A DNA stretch of 64,000 nucleotides from Desulfomonile sp963700305 (GCA_963700305.1 CAVOXB010000010.1:172677-236676); one strand, 5' to 3'. Shown: positions 31,346 through 41,693, numbered from the stretch's first letter. Numbers and translations: made by a program. The notes: generated by a model not told the origin, from the letters alone.

Positions 31346-34300
31346 ATGCCGGGACGCAAGGACATCAAAAAGGTTATGATTATCGGCTCCGGGCCCATTG
31401 TCATTGGCCAGGCCTGTGAGTTTGACTATTCCGGGACTCAGGCATGCAAGGCGCTTCGGAAACTGGGTTACGAGATCGTGCTCGTGAATTCCAATCCGGC
31501 GACCATTATGACTGATCCTGGGATGGCAGACGTTACATACATCGAACCGCTTAACCTTGAAACCATGATCAAAATCATCGAGAAGGAAAGACCTGACGCC
31601 CTGTTGCCAAATCTGGGTGGCCAAACAGGCTTGAACCTTTCCTCAGAGCTTTTTCGATGCAGGCGTACTGGAAAAATACGGAGTGAAAATTATCGGCGTG
31701 CAAGCGGACGCAATTGAGACGAGGAGAGGATCGGATAGCATTCAAGGAGACCATGAATCGACTCGGAATCGACATGCCGAAAAGCGATCCCGCCTTCAGC
31801 GTGGAAGAGGCCGAAAAGATGGCCGATGAACTCGGCTACCCCGTGGTGATTCGGCCGGCTTACACTATGGGTGGGACAGGCGGAGGCCTTGTTTACAACG
31901 TGGAAGAACTGCGAGTCATCGCAAGCCGAGGCATTGCTGCCAGCCTGGTGGGCCAGATCTTGGTCGAGGAGTCGGTCCTGGGATGGGAGGAACTGGAACT
32001 GGAAGTGGTTCGTGATGCAAAGAATCAAATGATCACGGTTTGCTTCATCGAAAATGTGGATGCAATGGGCGTGCATACCGGAGACTCGTATTGCACCGCG
32101 CCTATGCTCACCATAGATCCTGAGCTGCAGAAGAGGCTTCAGAAGTATTCCTATGACATCGTCGAAGCGATCAAGGTGATCGGCGGAACAAATATCCAGT
32201 TCGCGCACGATCCCAAAACCGGCAGGGTCGTGGTTATTGAGATCAATCCCCGAACCTCGAGGTCATCCGCTCTCGCTTCAAAGGCCACGGGATTTCCCAT
32301 AGCCTTGATCTCGGCAATGCTGGCCGGCGGCCTGACTCTGGACGAAATCCCCTATTGGCGAGAAGGAACGCTGGAAAAGTACACTCCCTGGGGCGACTAC
32401 GTGGTGGTGAAGTTTGCCCGATGGGCCTTTGAGAAGTTTGAAGGGGTCAGAAGACAAGCTGGGCACTCAAATGCGTGCGGTCGGCGAGGTAATGAGCATC
32501 GGCAAGAACTACAAAGAGGCCTTCCAGAAGTCGATCCGTTCCCTGGAGATAGGCCGCTATGGATTAGGTTTTGCCAAGAATTTTAATCAGAAAGCCCTGG
32601 AAGACTCTGGATTTTGGCAGAGCCGTCCAGTGAGCGACAGTTCATCATGTACGAGGCTCTGCGTAAAGGAGCAAGCATCAGCACTTTATGAAAAGACCTA
32701 TATCAAGCCCTGGTTCATCGAGCAGATGAAGGAACTGGTTGACCTGGAAGAACAAATCCTGCAATTCAAAGGAAAAGACATCCCCGACGCACTCCTGGAG
32801 CAAGCCAAGAAGGACGGTTTTTCAGACCGTTATCTGGCGCAGCTGCTGGAGTCCGGAGAGCGAACATCAGGGGCAACGAGAATCCATGGGGGTCATTCAA
32901 GCATGGGAGCCTGTTCCGGTAAGTGGCGTCGAGAATGCCGCCTATTACTATTCCACCTACAATGCCCCCGACAAGGTGGAGTCCAGCTCAAGGCCCAAAA
33001 TAATGGTTCTTGGTGGCGGTCCCAACCGCATCGGGCAAGGGATCGAGTTCGACTATTGCTGTGTTCATGCGGCGTTTGCGCATCAGAGACGAAGGCTATG
33101 AGTCTATCATGGTCAACTGCAACCCCGAGACCGTGTCTACTGATTACGATACTTCCGACAAGTTGTATTTCGAGCCGCTCACGGTCGAGGATGTGATGAG
33201 CATTTACTGAAAAAGAGAAACCCGAGGGCGTCATCGTTCAGTTCGGCGGTCAAACTCCTCTGAATCTCGCCACCGAACTTGCTGCGGCCGGGGTGCAGAT
33301 CATCGGAACTTCACCCGACATCATCGACCTGGCTGAAGATAGGGACCGTTTTCGCAAGATGATGAGCAAACTGGGGATCCCTCAGCCGGAATCCGGCATG
33401 GCCAGCAACCTGGATGAAGCCCTGGAGATTGCGGAGCAAATCGGCTATCCGTTGATGGTGAGGCCTTCTTATGTGTTGGGAGGCCGTGCCATGGAGGTGA
33501 TCCATGACGAGGAGATGCTTCGGCACTACGTGGCCGCTGCAGTGGAGGTGAGTCCCGAACGACCGATACTCATCGACAAATTTCTCGAAAGACGCCATCG
33601 AAGCTGAGGCTGATGCTGTTGCTGACGGCACGAATGCGTTTGTTCCGGCGGTAATGGAACATATTGAGCTGGCTGGCGTTCACTCAGGCGACTCGGCGTG
33701 CGTCATTCCGCCGATAAGCATCCCCCCCAAACACCTTGAAACCATTTACGAATATACCCGAAAGATAGCGATTGAACTGGGCGTTGTCGGATTGATGAAT
33801 ATTCAATACGCTATTGCCAACGACACGGTTTACATCCTGGAAGCCAATCCCAGAGCCTCTCGCACCGTTCCCCTCGTCTCGAAGGTATGCAATATTGCCA
33901 TGGCGCGTATGGCCACGCAAATCATGTTAGGCAAGAAGCTCGAGGATTTTGACATAAAGCCGAAATCTATTCCCCATTACGGGGTCAAAGAATCGGTCTT
34001 TCCTTTCAACATGTTTCCGGAGGTCGATCCAGTGCTGGGACCGGAAATGCGCTCCACTGGTGAAGTTCTGGGGCTTGCGGACTCTTTCGGCCTGGCATTT
34101 TACAAAGCGCAGGAGGCCACTCAGGCGCCTCTTCCCTCAGAGGGGGTTGTGCTCATTTCCGTCACCACCAAGGAACGGCCGGCTGTTCTTGAAGTCGCCC
34201 GGCAATTTGTTGGTCTGGGGTTCAGAATCAAGGCAACCGAAGGAACGCACAAATACCTGACGGAACATGGAGTCGAGTCAGAATATGTGTTCAAGCTTCA

Positions 34301-34544
34301 TGAAGGCCGTCCCAACATTGTGGATCATATCAAGAACCGGGAGATTCATCTGGTGATCAACACGCCAAGCGGCAAGCTCAGCAAAGATGATGATTCTTAT
34401 ATTCGAAAGGCCGCTATCAGGTACAAGGCACCTCACATTACGACATTGGCTGCGGCATTTGCCGCGGCAAGAGGCATCCGGGCCTTTAACAGAAAAAAGG
34501 GCGAAGTGAAGTCCGTTCAGAGTTATCATGCAGACATCAAATAA
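31346..34544 (+). pseudogene. carB: Carbamoyl-phosphate synthase large subunit, multiply frameshifted
   Basis: Read across frames, the region gives a full-length CarB of about 1,066 residues: MPGRKDIKKVMIIGSGPIVI at the start (ATG after AAGGAAAG), the first ATP-grasp domain (GYPVVIRPAYTMGGTGGG), the oligomerisation region, the second synthetase half (KIMVLGGGPNRIGQGIEFDY; GYPLMVRPSYVLGGRAMEV) and the C-terminal MGS-like allosteric domain (RPAVLEVARQFVGLGFRIKA). At least eight single-base indels break the frame, at about 31655, 31717, 32453, 32620, 32690, 32870, 33075, 33207 and 33597. Several are in runs (TTTTT, GGGG). Residues between the breaks are conserved, as in a functional gene. CarB makes carbamoyl phosphate for arginine and pyrimidines; carA is not nearby. 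Confidence 0.93.
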
Positions 34545-34941
34545 TAGGAGAAACACTCTTCAGTCATTGTTCATTGCTAACACAGGTAAGTATGATTCAG
34601 TGGTGTGAGTTTTACTGCCGCACAGGGCGTACACAAGCGTTTCCGGTTTATCGTGTCGGAGAGTTGCTCACCTCGACCCTCAAATATAGAAAAGAATGGA
34701 AGAAGGCCCTGCTGTGAGCTCCTGGCAGACAAGCGTTTGACAGAGCCGCTTTAAGGGGCAGCCATGGGGTTCACCTGCAGATTCGGTTTGTGCTTATAGA
34801 ATTTTTATCGCTCCCGCTGTCAGGTTTTTTCTCCGAATGCGATCAGTTAGATAGGTTCAGCAGAACCGTCCAGAAAGAGGCCTCACGGCTGATTCTGGCT
34901 AAAGAACAATTTCCTCGAGTAACAATATTAAGGAGAAGACG
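34545..34941. other. Intergenic region of about 400 bases, no gene seen
   Basis: Nothing recognisable. A ribosome site AAGGAGA for the next gene lies at its right end. Confidence 0.4.
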
Positions 34942-35190
34942 ATGAAGAAAGCTGTTCGATTCATAGTAGTGATGTTGGCGCTAATGGCTTTTGCCTCAGC
35001 CAGCGTCGCGATTGCGGCGACCGAATTCTATGTAGCCAAGGACGCTCAGGGAAAGGTGTCTATCTCGGATAAGAAACCCGCGGACGCAACCTCGATCGTC
35101 AAGGGTCCTTTCGCTAGCAAGGCAGAAGCTGAGAAAGCTATGAAAGATGCGGAGACTGCGAAGCCAGCAGCCCCGCCCTTAGGCAAGTGA
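34942..35190 (+). CDS. Small exported protein of unknown function
   Basis: Eighty-two residues with a clear signal peptide (KKAVRFIVVMLALMAFASAS, cleavage likely after SVAIA) and a mature part of about 57 residues. The mature part reads FYVAKDAQGKVSISDKKPAD then KGPFASKAEAEKAMK, followed by a Pro-rich tail. I know this pattern from short periplasmic proteins of Desulfobacterota-type genomes but can give no function. An excellent ribosome site, AAGGAGA, lies six bases before the ATG. The gene ends just before the transposon cluster and is intact. Confidence 0.75.
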   Translation: MKKAVRFIVVMLALMAFASASVAIAATEFYVAKDAQGKVSISDKKPADATSIVKGPFASKAEAEKAMKDAETAKPAAPPLGK

Positions 35191-35209
35191 GATCTGGGTG
35201 GCTGATCCA

Positions 35210-35403
35210 CTAACTTGAGACGCTTCTGAAGATAAGCGGGGAGGTCAGGTTCGTTGTTGCGACGAAACGCTTCCCTGCTTTATTCAGGGTCTCGTAGGAT
35301 GTGCGGGTGGTGAATATCTCATCGAAACGATTCTCAAGCTCTGGCTTCTTCTCGGGGATCGGGGTCTGCTTATAGTCTTTCAGGTCCGGTAAAATCCCCA
35401 TAG
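35210..35403 (-). pseudogene. C-terminal piece of a transposase interrupted by the IS110 element
   Basis: The minus-strand reading LPDLKDYKQTPIPEKKPELE then NRFDEIFTTRTSYETLNKAG is typical of a DDE-type transposase (unclassified or IS66-like), upstream of its usual LKRLxRNKxELLLVLERPDIPLHNN region. It decays after about 60 codons by frameshift. The upstream part of the same gene lies beyond the IS110 element at 36637-37310. Confidence 0.65.
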
Positions 35404-35418
35404 CGACTGTGTCTCCGG

Positions 35419-36360
35419 TCAAGTGGAAAGTTCCTGATACATGATTTTTTCCCTGATCATGGCGTTCAGGATGACCAGGAGTTTCCGCATGCAGGCGACT
35501 ATCGCTACCTTGAACGGCTTTCCTGATGCCACGAGACGCTGATAGAAGGCCCGGAGTCTTTCGTTGCGCTTCACACCTGTGATTGCGGCCATGTACAAAG
35601 CCTTGCGGACTGACTGGCGGCCCCCCATGATACTACGCTTGCCTCTCATGATGCCGCTGTCACGGTTGAACGGCGCCAGACCCGCGAGACTGGTGATTTC
35701 AGCGCGACTTGCCTCGCCCAGCGGAGCCAGGTCTGCTATGAGTGTTCTCGCAGTGACTGGACCAACGCCGGGAACGCTCAGCAAGATTTCTTCCTTCTGA
35801 CTCCAGATGGAGGAGTTCTTGATGGTCGTATCGAGATCCTGATCAATAGACCGAATTTCCTGATTCAGTGCCATGATGATGCGCTGAATGCTTTGGAGGA
35901 CGAGCTCGGAGCGAGCATGATGGAGTCGGTTTTTTTCCGAGGCACGCTGCAGCACGAGCTGGCGGCGCCGGGCGACCAATTCCTTGATGGCTTGTTCCTC
36001 CTGATTGAGAATAGGCCTCACAGGAGGCCTCATGTCCTGTGCAAACCGAGCCAACACATAGGCATCGATGGAATCCGTTTTAGCCTGTTTTCCGAGTGCT
36101 CGGGCAAAGTTTCGGGCCTGCTTGGGGTTAACCACGGCAACGGGAAGTCCGGCTGAAGCAAACTCTGCGGCGAGTATGACTTCGTAACCGCCGGTTGCTT
36201 CCATGACGATTAACGCGGGGACCTCTTTCTTGAGACGTTCTACAAGCGCATCGAGGTCATCCGCAGTATTCCGACAGGAGAAGCGTACGCCTGACGGGAG
36301 CAGATGAATGTCCAGGCTGTCCTTAGCGATATCTATGCCGACGAAGATCTTTTCAGACAC
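35419..36360 (-). CDS. IS110-family transposase (RuvC-like DEDD plus serine-type domain)
   Basis: An intact 313-residue IS110 transposase. The N-terminal RuvC-like domain has Asp in FVGIDIAKDSLDI, Glu in VMEATGGYEVILA and Asp residues in KTDSIDAYVLARFA. The C-terminal Transposase_20 domain begins LLSVPGVGPVTARTLIADLA and continues SLAGLAPFNRDSG and GGRQSVRKALYMAAI. The start is GTG 36360, with GGGAGGG about eight bases before it. Enzymes of this family are RNA-guided recombinases that use a bridge RNA from the element's own non-coding end. The long 5' non-coding region fits the IS110 group. Confidence 0.93.
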   Translation of the reverse strand: MSEKIFVGIDIAKDSLDIHLLPSGVRFSCRNTADDLDALVERLKKEVPALIVMEATGGYEVILAAEFASAGLPVAVVNPKQARNFARALGKQAKTDSIDAYVLARFAQDMRPPVRPILNQEEQAIKELVARRRQLVLQRASEKNRLHHARSELVLQSIQRIIMALNQEIRSIDQDLDTTIKNSSIWSQKEEILLSVPGVGPVTARTLIADLAPLGEASRAEITSLAGLAPFNRDSGIMRGKRSIMGGRQSVRKALYMAAITGVKRNERLRAFYQRLVASGKPFKVAIVACMRKLLVILNAMIREKIMYQELST

Positions 36361-36370
36361 GGGCGATGTC

Positions 36371-36500
36371 CCTCCCTTGTGGATACGGCCTCAGAAGGCC
36401 CAGCGACTGTTCGGGCTTTTCGCACGTCGGCTCCGGCGATCCAGCTATGGGACAGCCTTTGAAGGCCCAGGCTTTAACGATCTGCCGGTCCGTTGTCTAG
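36371..36500 (-). ncRNA. Candidate IS110 bridge RNA: target- and donor-binding loops
   Basis: In transposase sense, a hairpin GCCTTCAAAGGC (36466-36455) is followed by CCCATAG (36451-36445), the exact complement of CTATGGG at the actual insertion target (35403-35397). Further on, ACAGTCGCT (36410-36402) is identical to the element's own downstream end (35410-35402). A hairpin GGCCTTCTGAGGCC (36400-36387) follows, then ACAAG (36380-36376), the complement of the upstream end CTTGT. The order target loop then donor loop, next to the transposase start, matches known IS110 bridge RNAs. The 5' and 3' ends of the RNA are not determined. Confidence 0.55.
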
Positions 36501-36636
36501 CTTTCTTCAGAAAACCAAACGGCCGTGCGACCCCCCTATACCAGCTAGTACCTGTGGGTGACCACCAGAACTTCCCTAGTCCCCTCCCTCGCTCGAAGCA
36601 CTCTCGTCGAGAAGTACTTCTGGGGGGTATCATACA

Positions 36637-37310
36637 AGGCGTCGTCGTGTCTGCTCAAGAGACTCACGCTGGGCATCGGTGAATCCAGTGAGCTTGTTGA
36701 TGGGGCGCTCAGCGTGTATACAACACAGACCGTGAAGCAAAACATCAAACTGGCCTGCATCGTCGCTGATGATCCGATTCACTTGGCCCACTGAGATATC
36801 GACTCCCAGATCCCGAAGCTGCTGATGAATCAGGGGCTGAGTCACGTGACACTGATAGTATTGGGAAAGGATAGAAGGATGGAATGGGAAGCCGCTAAGC
36901 GAAGCCTTTTACTCCTCTGAAGCTGCGGAAGAGGCCTGCTGGGAGCAGTTTACGAAAATGATTGGAGGGTAGATGTGGCCTATAGAGACAGCAGCGTGAA
37001 TTGATCCAGTTAAGGTCGAAGTAAAATTCGATTGCGCAGGCGTCTGCCTCAGTCCAACGGCTGAGACCGCCGAACGGTTGCCTGTAGTTTGTTTACGCCT
37101 ACCCAGGGCTACACTCGCTCCACGTACAGTGTCATGGATGACCAATTGAAGTTCAGCAGTGGTCGAACACGCAAAACCAACCAGAACCCCATACGCGAAC
37201 GTTCCTGTTTTCGAATACCTCAGCGTATCTGTGGTCAGAAAATCGCGGGGCTCGTCCTCAGGTGCCTTATCATCGATTTCTCTACGGATCCTTGATATCC
37301 CTTTACTCAT
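36637..37310 (-). pseudogene. N-terminal and middle part of the interrupted transposase
   Basis: From ATG 37310 the reading is SKGISRIRREIDDKAPEDEP, then RYSKTGTFAYGVLVGFACST. After a decayed middle, a second block (about 36880-36640) reads HVTQPLIHQQLRDLGVDIS and HAERPINKLTGFTDAQRESL, ending at QTRRRL where the IS110 element begins. This continues into the piece at 35210-35403. The middle catalytic region is partly deleted, so the gene was dead or dying before or after the insertion. A related 5' copy lies at 41886-42250. Confidence 0.55.
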
Positions 37311-37517
37311 GACGCCCCGCGGCCCATTGTGGTAGACTCTTGACCGTCTTATAGAGGAGGAACTCATGGACGGGGATCAGGACAAAGTCAAGCGTGCTGA
37401 GTTGTTGAAGCTCTGACATGAATACGGCAAGACTGACGCAGACCCTTTATAAAGCCAGCTTCCTGGCCAACAGTCCGCGAGTCTGCCGCCAATGCCACGC
37501 GTGCGATCATGAGAAAC
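37311..37517 (+). other. Upstream region of the old transposase, with a 17-codon frame
   Basis: GAGGAGGAACTC before ATG 37366 is an excellent ribosome site, but the frame (MDGDQDKVKRAELLKL) stops after 16 residues. It may be the cut-off start of a gene or a leader. Nothing else is seen. Confidence 0.3.
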
Positions 37518-38092
37518 TCAACCATGAAGTTTCTTCAAAGCCCACCCCATATTATAGCCCAACTGCTTCATGGTTTGGATGCCTTCCTCATCCTTCTCGA
37601 CCTCTCCAATTTCTCTGCCTACGGCGAAATTCCAGTAAGAAGAGCCCGGGACTATCATCTCTCCTGAAAAGAAGAAGTGGTTCATGGTATCGAAAGCGTG
37701 GATAGCACCACCCCTTCTATGGACTGAAACCGCTGCCCCGACTTTTCGCTTCAGCATATTCTCGTTGGCCTTAGACACCATACCAGCTCGGTCTATGAGG
37801 GCCTTCATCTCGCTTGACACATCGCTGAAATAGGTAGGCGAGGCAAGGATTATGCCTTCTGCTTCCAGCATCATCGCGACGCAATCGTTCACCACGTCCT
37901 TTTCAACCGCACAGCGCTGGTTTTCTTTTCCCAGCACTTGTAGCACGCTATGCATCCGCGAATTTCCTTTCCCGCAAGCTGAAACAGGCTCGTTTCTATA
38001 CCCTCTTTTTCTAGTTCTCTGAAGACATGATTGATCAGAATGGCCGTATTGCCGTCCTTGCGAGCGCTTCCGCTGAAAGCCACTACTTTCAT
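37518..38092 (-). pseudogene. Flavodoxin-fold iron-sulfur flavoprotein / NADPH-dependent FMN reductase, frameshifted
   Basis: The N-terminal block (from ATG 38092) has the FMN loop FSGSARKDGNTAILINHVF and the cysteine-rich GCIACYKCWEK. The C-terminal block continues ENQRCAV, then EGIILASPTYFSDVSSEMKA and RAGMVSKANENML. One base is missing near 37915 in GAAAAGAAAACC. The compact cysteines (C-x2-C-x2-C plus one more) suggest an iron-sulfur flavoprotein of the archaeal/anaerobe Isf type, moving electrons between ferredoxin-like donors and acceptors. Total about 191 residues, normal length. It is the last gene of the minus-strand redox cluster. Confidence 0.75.
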
Positions 38093-38388
38093 GAATCCCC
38101 TCTTTCGTAACCCTTGTCAGTTCAATCAAGAGCCTTTTACAGTTTTGTTTACTATGTCCAGTCAGCGTCATTAAAGACAATTGGTGTTACTCCGATCGCG
38201 GAAAACTTCATCGAACCCGTTTGCGCCACCCTTATTCCAAGCTCCGACGCCGCTGCGCGTCCTGACCCGACCCACATCGGTACCTGTCGAAGAAGTCTGA
38301 GCCGGCGGGAGCCTTGTGCTACGCCTTTGGGGGCTGCCTGTTGCCACTTCGGGCCGATATCCGTGGCATTGGTTTATGCCAAGGTCCT

Positions 38389-39384
38389 CTATCCTAATTT
38401 CAGGATCTCGGTGATTCGATCCCCATACTCACTGCTCTTCTGGTCACCTGCTAGAATCTCGATCTGGGAAGGAGAATTAATCCCCACCCCCAGTTCCCCA
38501 GCCCGTGCGATCTGTTCCTGCTCGAATATTTTCGGTTTCATGATGGACGCATTGCTGCCGAGCGATTTAAGTATTGCGACTCCCACAGCGTCGGTCGCTA
38601 CACGATCTGTTGAGGCCAGGAAAATACCAGGATTGGCCCGTTTGCCAACCATCGGGCCACCATCTACGAACGCCTCCACGCCATCAAGCACAATGAGGGC
38701 AGGCTTGAATGGCTCGTTTATCTCGGCGATCATTTTACGCTGGTGAGGAGAGGAGTGAAGCTCGCTCATATAGTGGTGTCCATGTCGAGTCGTGGGAACA
38801 CAGCCCACATGAAGCTTCAAGGACATTGTGAAAACTCCTCCGGTACCTGATGGGTTTTCAGGCAGCATGTGGAAACGAGACACTCTGACTCCAGGATAGG
38901 CCTAGCGATCCTGAAACCCTTCTCCCAATGGCTCCCTTCGCCCTTCACGGGTACCCAGTCCTTTTCGCTCAGTGCGTCGAAGTCAACGACCCTCACCTGA
39001 AGATCCTTCAGGTGAGGCAAAATTCCTTTCTGCTCCATCACTTGGTGGGTGGGAGGATAGCTCCTTTCTCCGAGACTTATTGATTTAGCGCCCATTGACC
39101 AAAGCGCCTCGACCAGAGCAACCAAGGTGTCATTGTGCGTTGAGCCAGGGCATTGGTCCGCTGTATTGAAGTTCGGTTTGATGAGCACGTCTTTCTTCTT
39201 TACCGGATTTACACCAAGAGCTTTTAGAGAGGTCTTTACTCCCTCCCGACGGTCATCCGTCCTGACCAGCGCCACGGGGCTCTTCTCGACGGCTGCCAGA
39301 ATCTCATTTGGGTGCAGGACCTGCGAGGGCACCTCCAGCTACCCCCGCGCATTTCAAGAAATCCCTGCGATTCAAATCGGTCAT
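38389..39384 (-). pseudogene. Tat-exported DUF362 protein, two frameshifts
   Basis: A start at ATG 39384, with GAGG six bases upstream, gives a twin-arginine signal (TDLNRRDFLKCAGVAGGALA). The frame then shifts near 39330 to HPNEILAAVEKSPVALVRTD, and again near 38850 to TMSLKLHVGCVPTTRHGHHY. DUF362 features are KKDVLIKPNFNTADQCPGST, CCLKTHQ, ALIVLDGVEAFVDGGPMVGK and DRVATDAVGVAILK. Combined length is about 330 residues. DUF362 proteins are associated with iron-sulfur or maturation functions in anaerobes, with unproven activity; export by Tat suggests a folded, cofactor-bearing periplasmic protein. Confidence 0.78.
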
Positions 39385-39581
39385 AGCTTGCCTCTTATGG
39401 CCTCTTTTTCCGTAGCCATTGGAAACTCTGGAAACATTGTCGCGATCAGCGACTCAGCCATGCGCACGTAATCTTTATTCCTACCGGCGTATTATTGGAT
39501 GGACATGCTCGGAGCTACCACCCAGGAAGGCCGAACAGCGATTCACCTCATCAGTTCCTCATTTATGGCCTTTGACGTTTT

Positions 39582-40515
39582 TCACTTCACTTTTTTCACA
39601 AATTCAACCAGCCGCTGTTCTCCATCCTTGTCCTGTTCGAAACCGACGGCGCCCACGAGATAGAGTCCCTTGTGCGCAACGATGGTCTTACCCTGGTAAG
39701 GATCTACCCCAGTCAAAGAGTCAGGTCCAAACTGCGTCGAAATTCCCTTCGCCACTTTTCCCTTCTTTGACAAATGCTCCTCAAAGAGCCTCAGGGCTTC
39801 CTGGGCTTCCTGAGAATTTTCAAAAATGGACAAGAAGAGACGAAAATCTCCGTCCTCCGACATGGTCTTCGCTTCGGTCTTTGTCTCGTCCTTTTCTGCA
39901 TAGGATGCTTTGAAGCCTCTCTTCAAAAATCTATGGCCTAGAAGCCCATCGGGAAAGTATTCTATCGAAGCGGGTTTGAGTCCGCTTTTAGGGAAATAAG
40001 CGATCTCCTTGGGTGGGGCTGAATTGTCCGAAATTCGAGATTCGATCTCCAGTGCCAGTAGTTTCAAGGTCGAAGCATTTGAATCTGTGGCTTGGAGCAC
40101 CACGAAATACTTGCCTTTGTAAAAAAGGGCATACCGATCCCCCAGACAGGAATCCAGCCCGATTCCCCCTGGGCCTTCCTCTTGCCTGAACCTTGAGAAA
40201 ACTCCAAAAGCTTGGAGCGAATTGCCCATATCATAGATGTCCACGTCTATTCTAGTCGTCGGAGGAATTCACATTCCGATAAATTGCGAAGACGGACTTC
40301 TCAAATCCGTACTGGACAAAAAGGTCCGCTTGGCCATCAATGTGCTCAAACAAAGTCTCTCTCGTAAACGTTTCAGGGGCATCTCTCAGAGTCCATCCGT
40401 CGGGGGCAGTTTTCGGAACGAGCGATTCCAACTGAGTTGTCGCAGAAAATACTTTCTGAGAAGCGAATAAGACGGCAAGCAAAGAGAGAATAATCATAGC
40501 TTCGCGTCTCGTCAT
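39582..40515 (-). pseudogene. Exported DUF6599-family protein, frameshifted
   Basis: ATG 40515 follows GGAGGA eight bases upstream and begins a signal peptide (TRREAMIILSLLAVLFASQK). The mature part has LVPKTAPDGWTLRDAPETFT, LFEHIDGQADLFVQYGFEK and, after a one-base shift near 40250, DIYDMGNSLQAFGVFSRFRQ. The DUF6599 signature (IDGxAexYxxyGF and MxxxxxAFGxFSxxR) is clear. About 310 residues combined, full length. The function is unknown; the family recurs beside aldo/keto reductases and DUF362 proteins in Desulfobacterota-type genomes, as here. It lies 29 bases downstream of the aldo/keto reductase. Confidence 0.75.
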
Positions 40516-40544
40516 CAGACCGGTCCTCCATCGGGGTTCGATTT

Positions 40545-41693
40545 TCACGAAAACATTCGGTGCACCGCTTTTAACTGCGCGTGAATATTGAGTCCTTTTC
40601 TGCAAGTTACGGCACAGGATGAGCATTCGGAACACTGCCCGATTTTTTGTAAAGCATCTCCCGTACGGAGTACTTCTTCGGCGAGTCTGTCGTTCTTGTA
40701 TCCATCGTGATAAATAACCGCTCTCAGCAAATCACCATGAGCCACCCCGTGAGGACACTCGCCGATACAGCCGCCGCACATCGTGCAGATCCTTCCTTGA
40801 AGGTGGGACTGATACTGCCTTAGCGCATCTACGTCCTTGCTGGACAAGACTGTCCCCATAACAGCAGCACATTCCTCGATCTGTTCAATCGTGGTGACGC
40901 CCGGAATAGCTACCGAAACATGCTGATCCGTCAGTACGTATTTGAGGGCTGCCTGATGAGGGTTGAGCCCACCCATGTCTTCTGCCTTATAGCCTCCTGC
41001 CTGAGTCTTCATCGCCACGACCCCTATCCCGGATTTTGCGGCTGATGCCACTGCCTCCTTTAACTCAGTTTGCATGGGTGAAATTGTAGGAAACCAGAGC
41101 TACATCGTGGAGATTGGACTTCGCCGCCTCCCTCAAAAGAGGGGCCATATCGGTGTGGGAAGAAAAGCCGGTAAAACGCGCCTTGCCCTCTTTCTTCATC
41201 GCCTGGAGGAACTCAATGAGCGCGGGATTGGAAACTTCATCAGGTTTTTTCAGCGAGTGAGCCAACAGCACATCGACATAGTCGGTTTGAAGTCTCCGAA
41301 GACTTGTCTCAACAGACTGCCTGTTCTCCTTTTCCGTAGCATTGACGCGAAATTTTGTCTGTATGAGTACCTTGTCTCGCTTTCCCCGAAATACCTTGCC
41401 TACCATTTCTTCGTTCCTGCCTGCCATGTAGGCATTTGCAGTGTCGTAAAAATTGATGCCAAGATCGAAAGCGCGGTGCAGAACAGCAGGATCACTGCAA
41501 TTCATGACTCCCATGCTCACAGCTGTAACCTTTAATCCGGTTTTCCCCAGAGTCCGGGTACCTGAGGAGTGCCTGCCTTGTCTGTGTCTGCAAAGGAAAG
41601 GTTGACGTTCCAAAGAGGAGCCGCTGCCAGTCCTAGAACCGCCGAGGAAGCTCCTTTTATAAATTTTCGCCGCCCCATCTTTTTTGAAATCAT
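40545..41693 (-). pseudogene. Tat-exported aldo/keto reductase with C-terminal 4Fe-4S domain, two frameshifts
   Basis: ATG 41693 (AAGGAGAAG just upstream) gives the Tat signal MGRRKFIKGASSAVLGLAAA. After a shift near 41570 comes the aldo/keto reductase barrel: TLGKTGLKVTAVSMGVMNCS, DLGINFYDTANAYMAGRNEE (catalytic Tyr/Asp region) and DYVDVLLAHSL. A second shift near 41070 leads to AAKSGIGVVAMKTQAGGY and a ferredoxin-like CTMCGGCIGECPHG plus CSECSSCAVTC. The combined length of about 380 residues is typical. It heads a cluster with DUF6599, DUF362 and a flavoprotein, likely a periplasmic redox unit. Both shifts are single-base. Confidence 0.85.

Larger units (their letters stand above)
35402..36638 (-). 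mobile_element. IS110-family insertion sequence, about 1.24 kb
   Basis: The element carries one complete transposase, has no terminal inverted repeats and makes no target duplication beyond a dinucleotide, as expected for IS110. On the minus strand a CT lies at each junction: CGACGACGC-CT-TGTATGATACC at the upstream end (core 36638-36637) and ACACAGTCG-CT-ATGGGGATTTT at the downstream end (core 35403-35402). Removing everything between the two CT copies rejoins the interrupted transposase reading (QTRRRL-WGFY). The 5' side has about 276 non-coding bases, the 3' side about 16. Confidence 0.8.
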
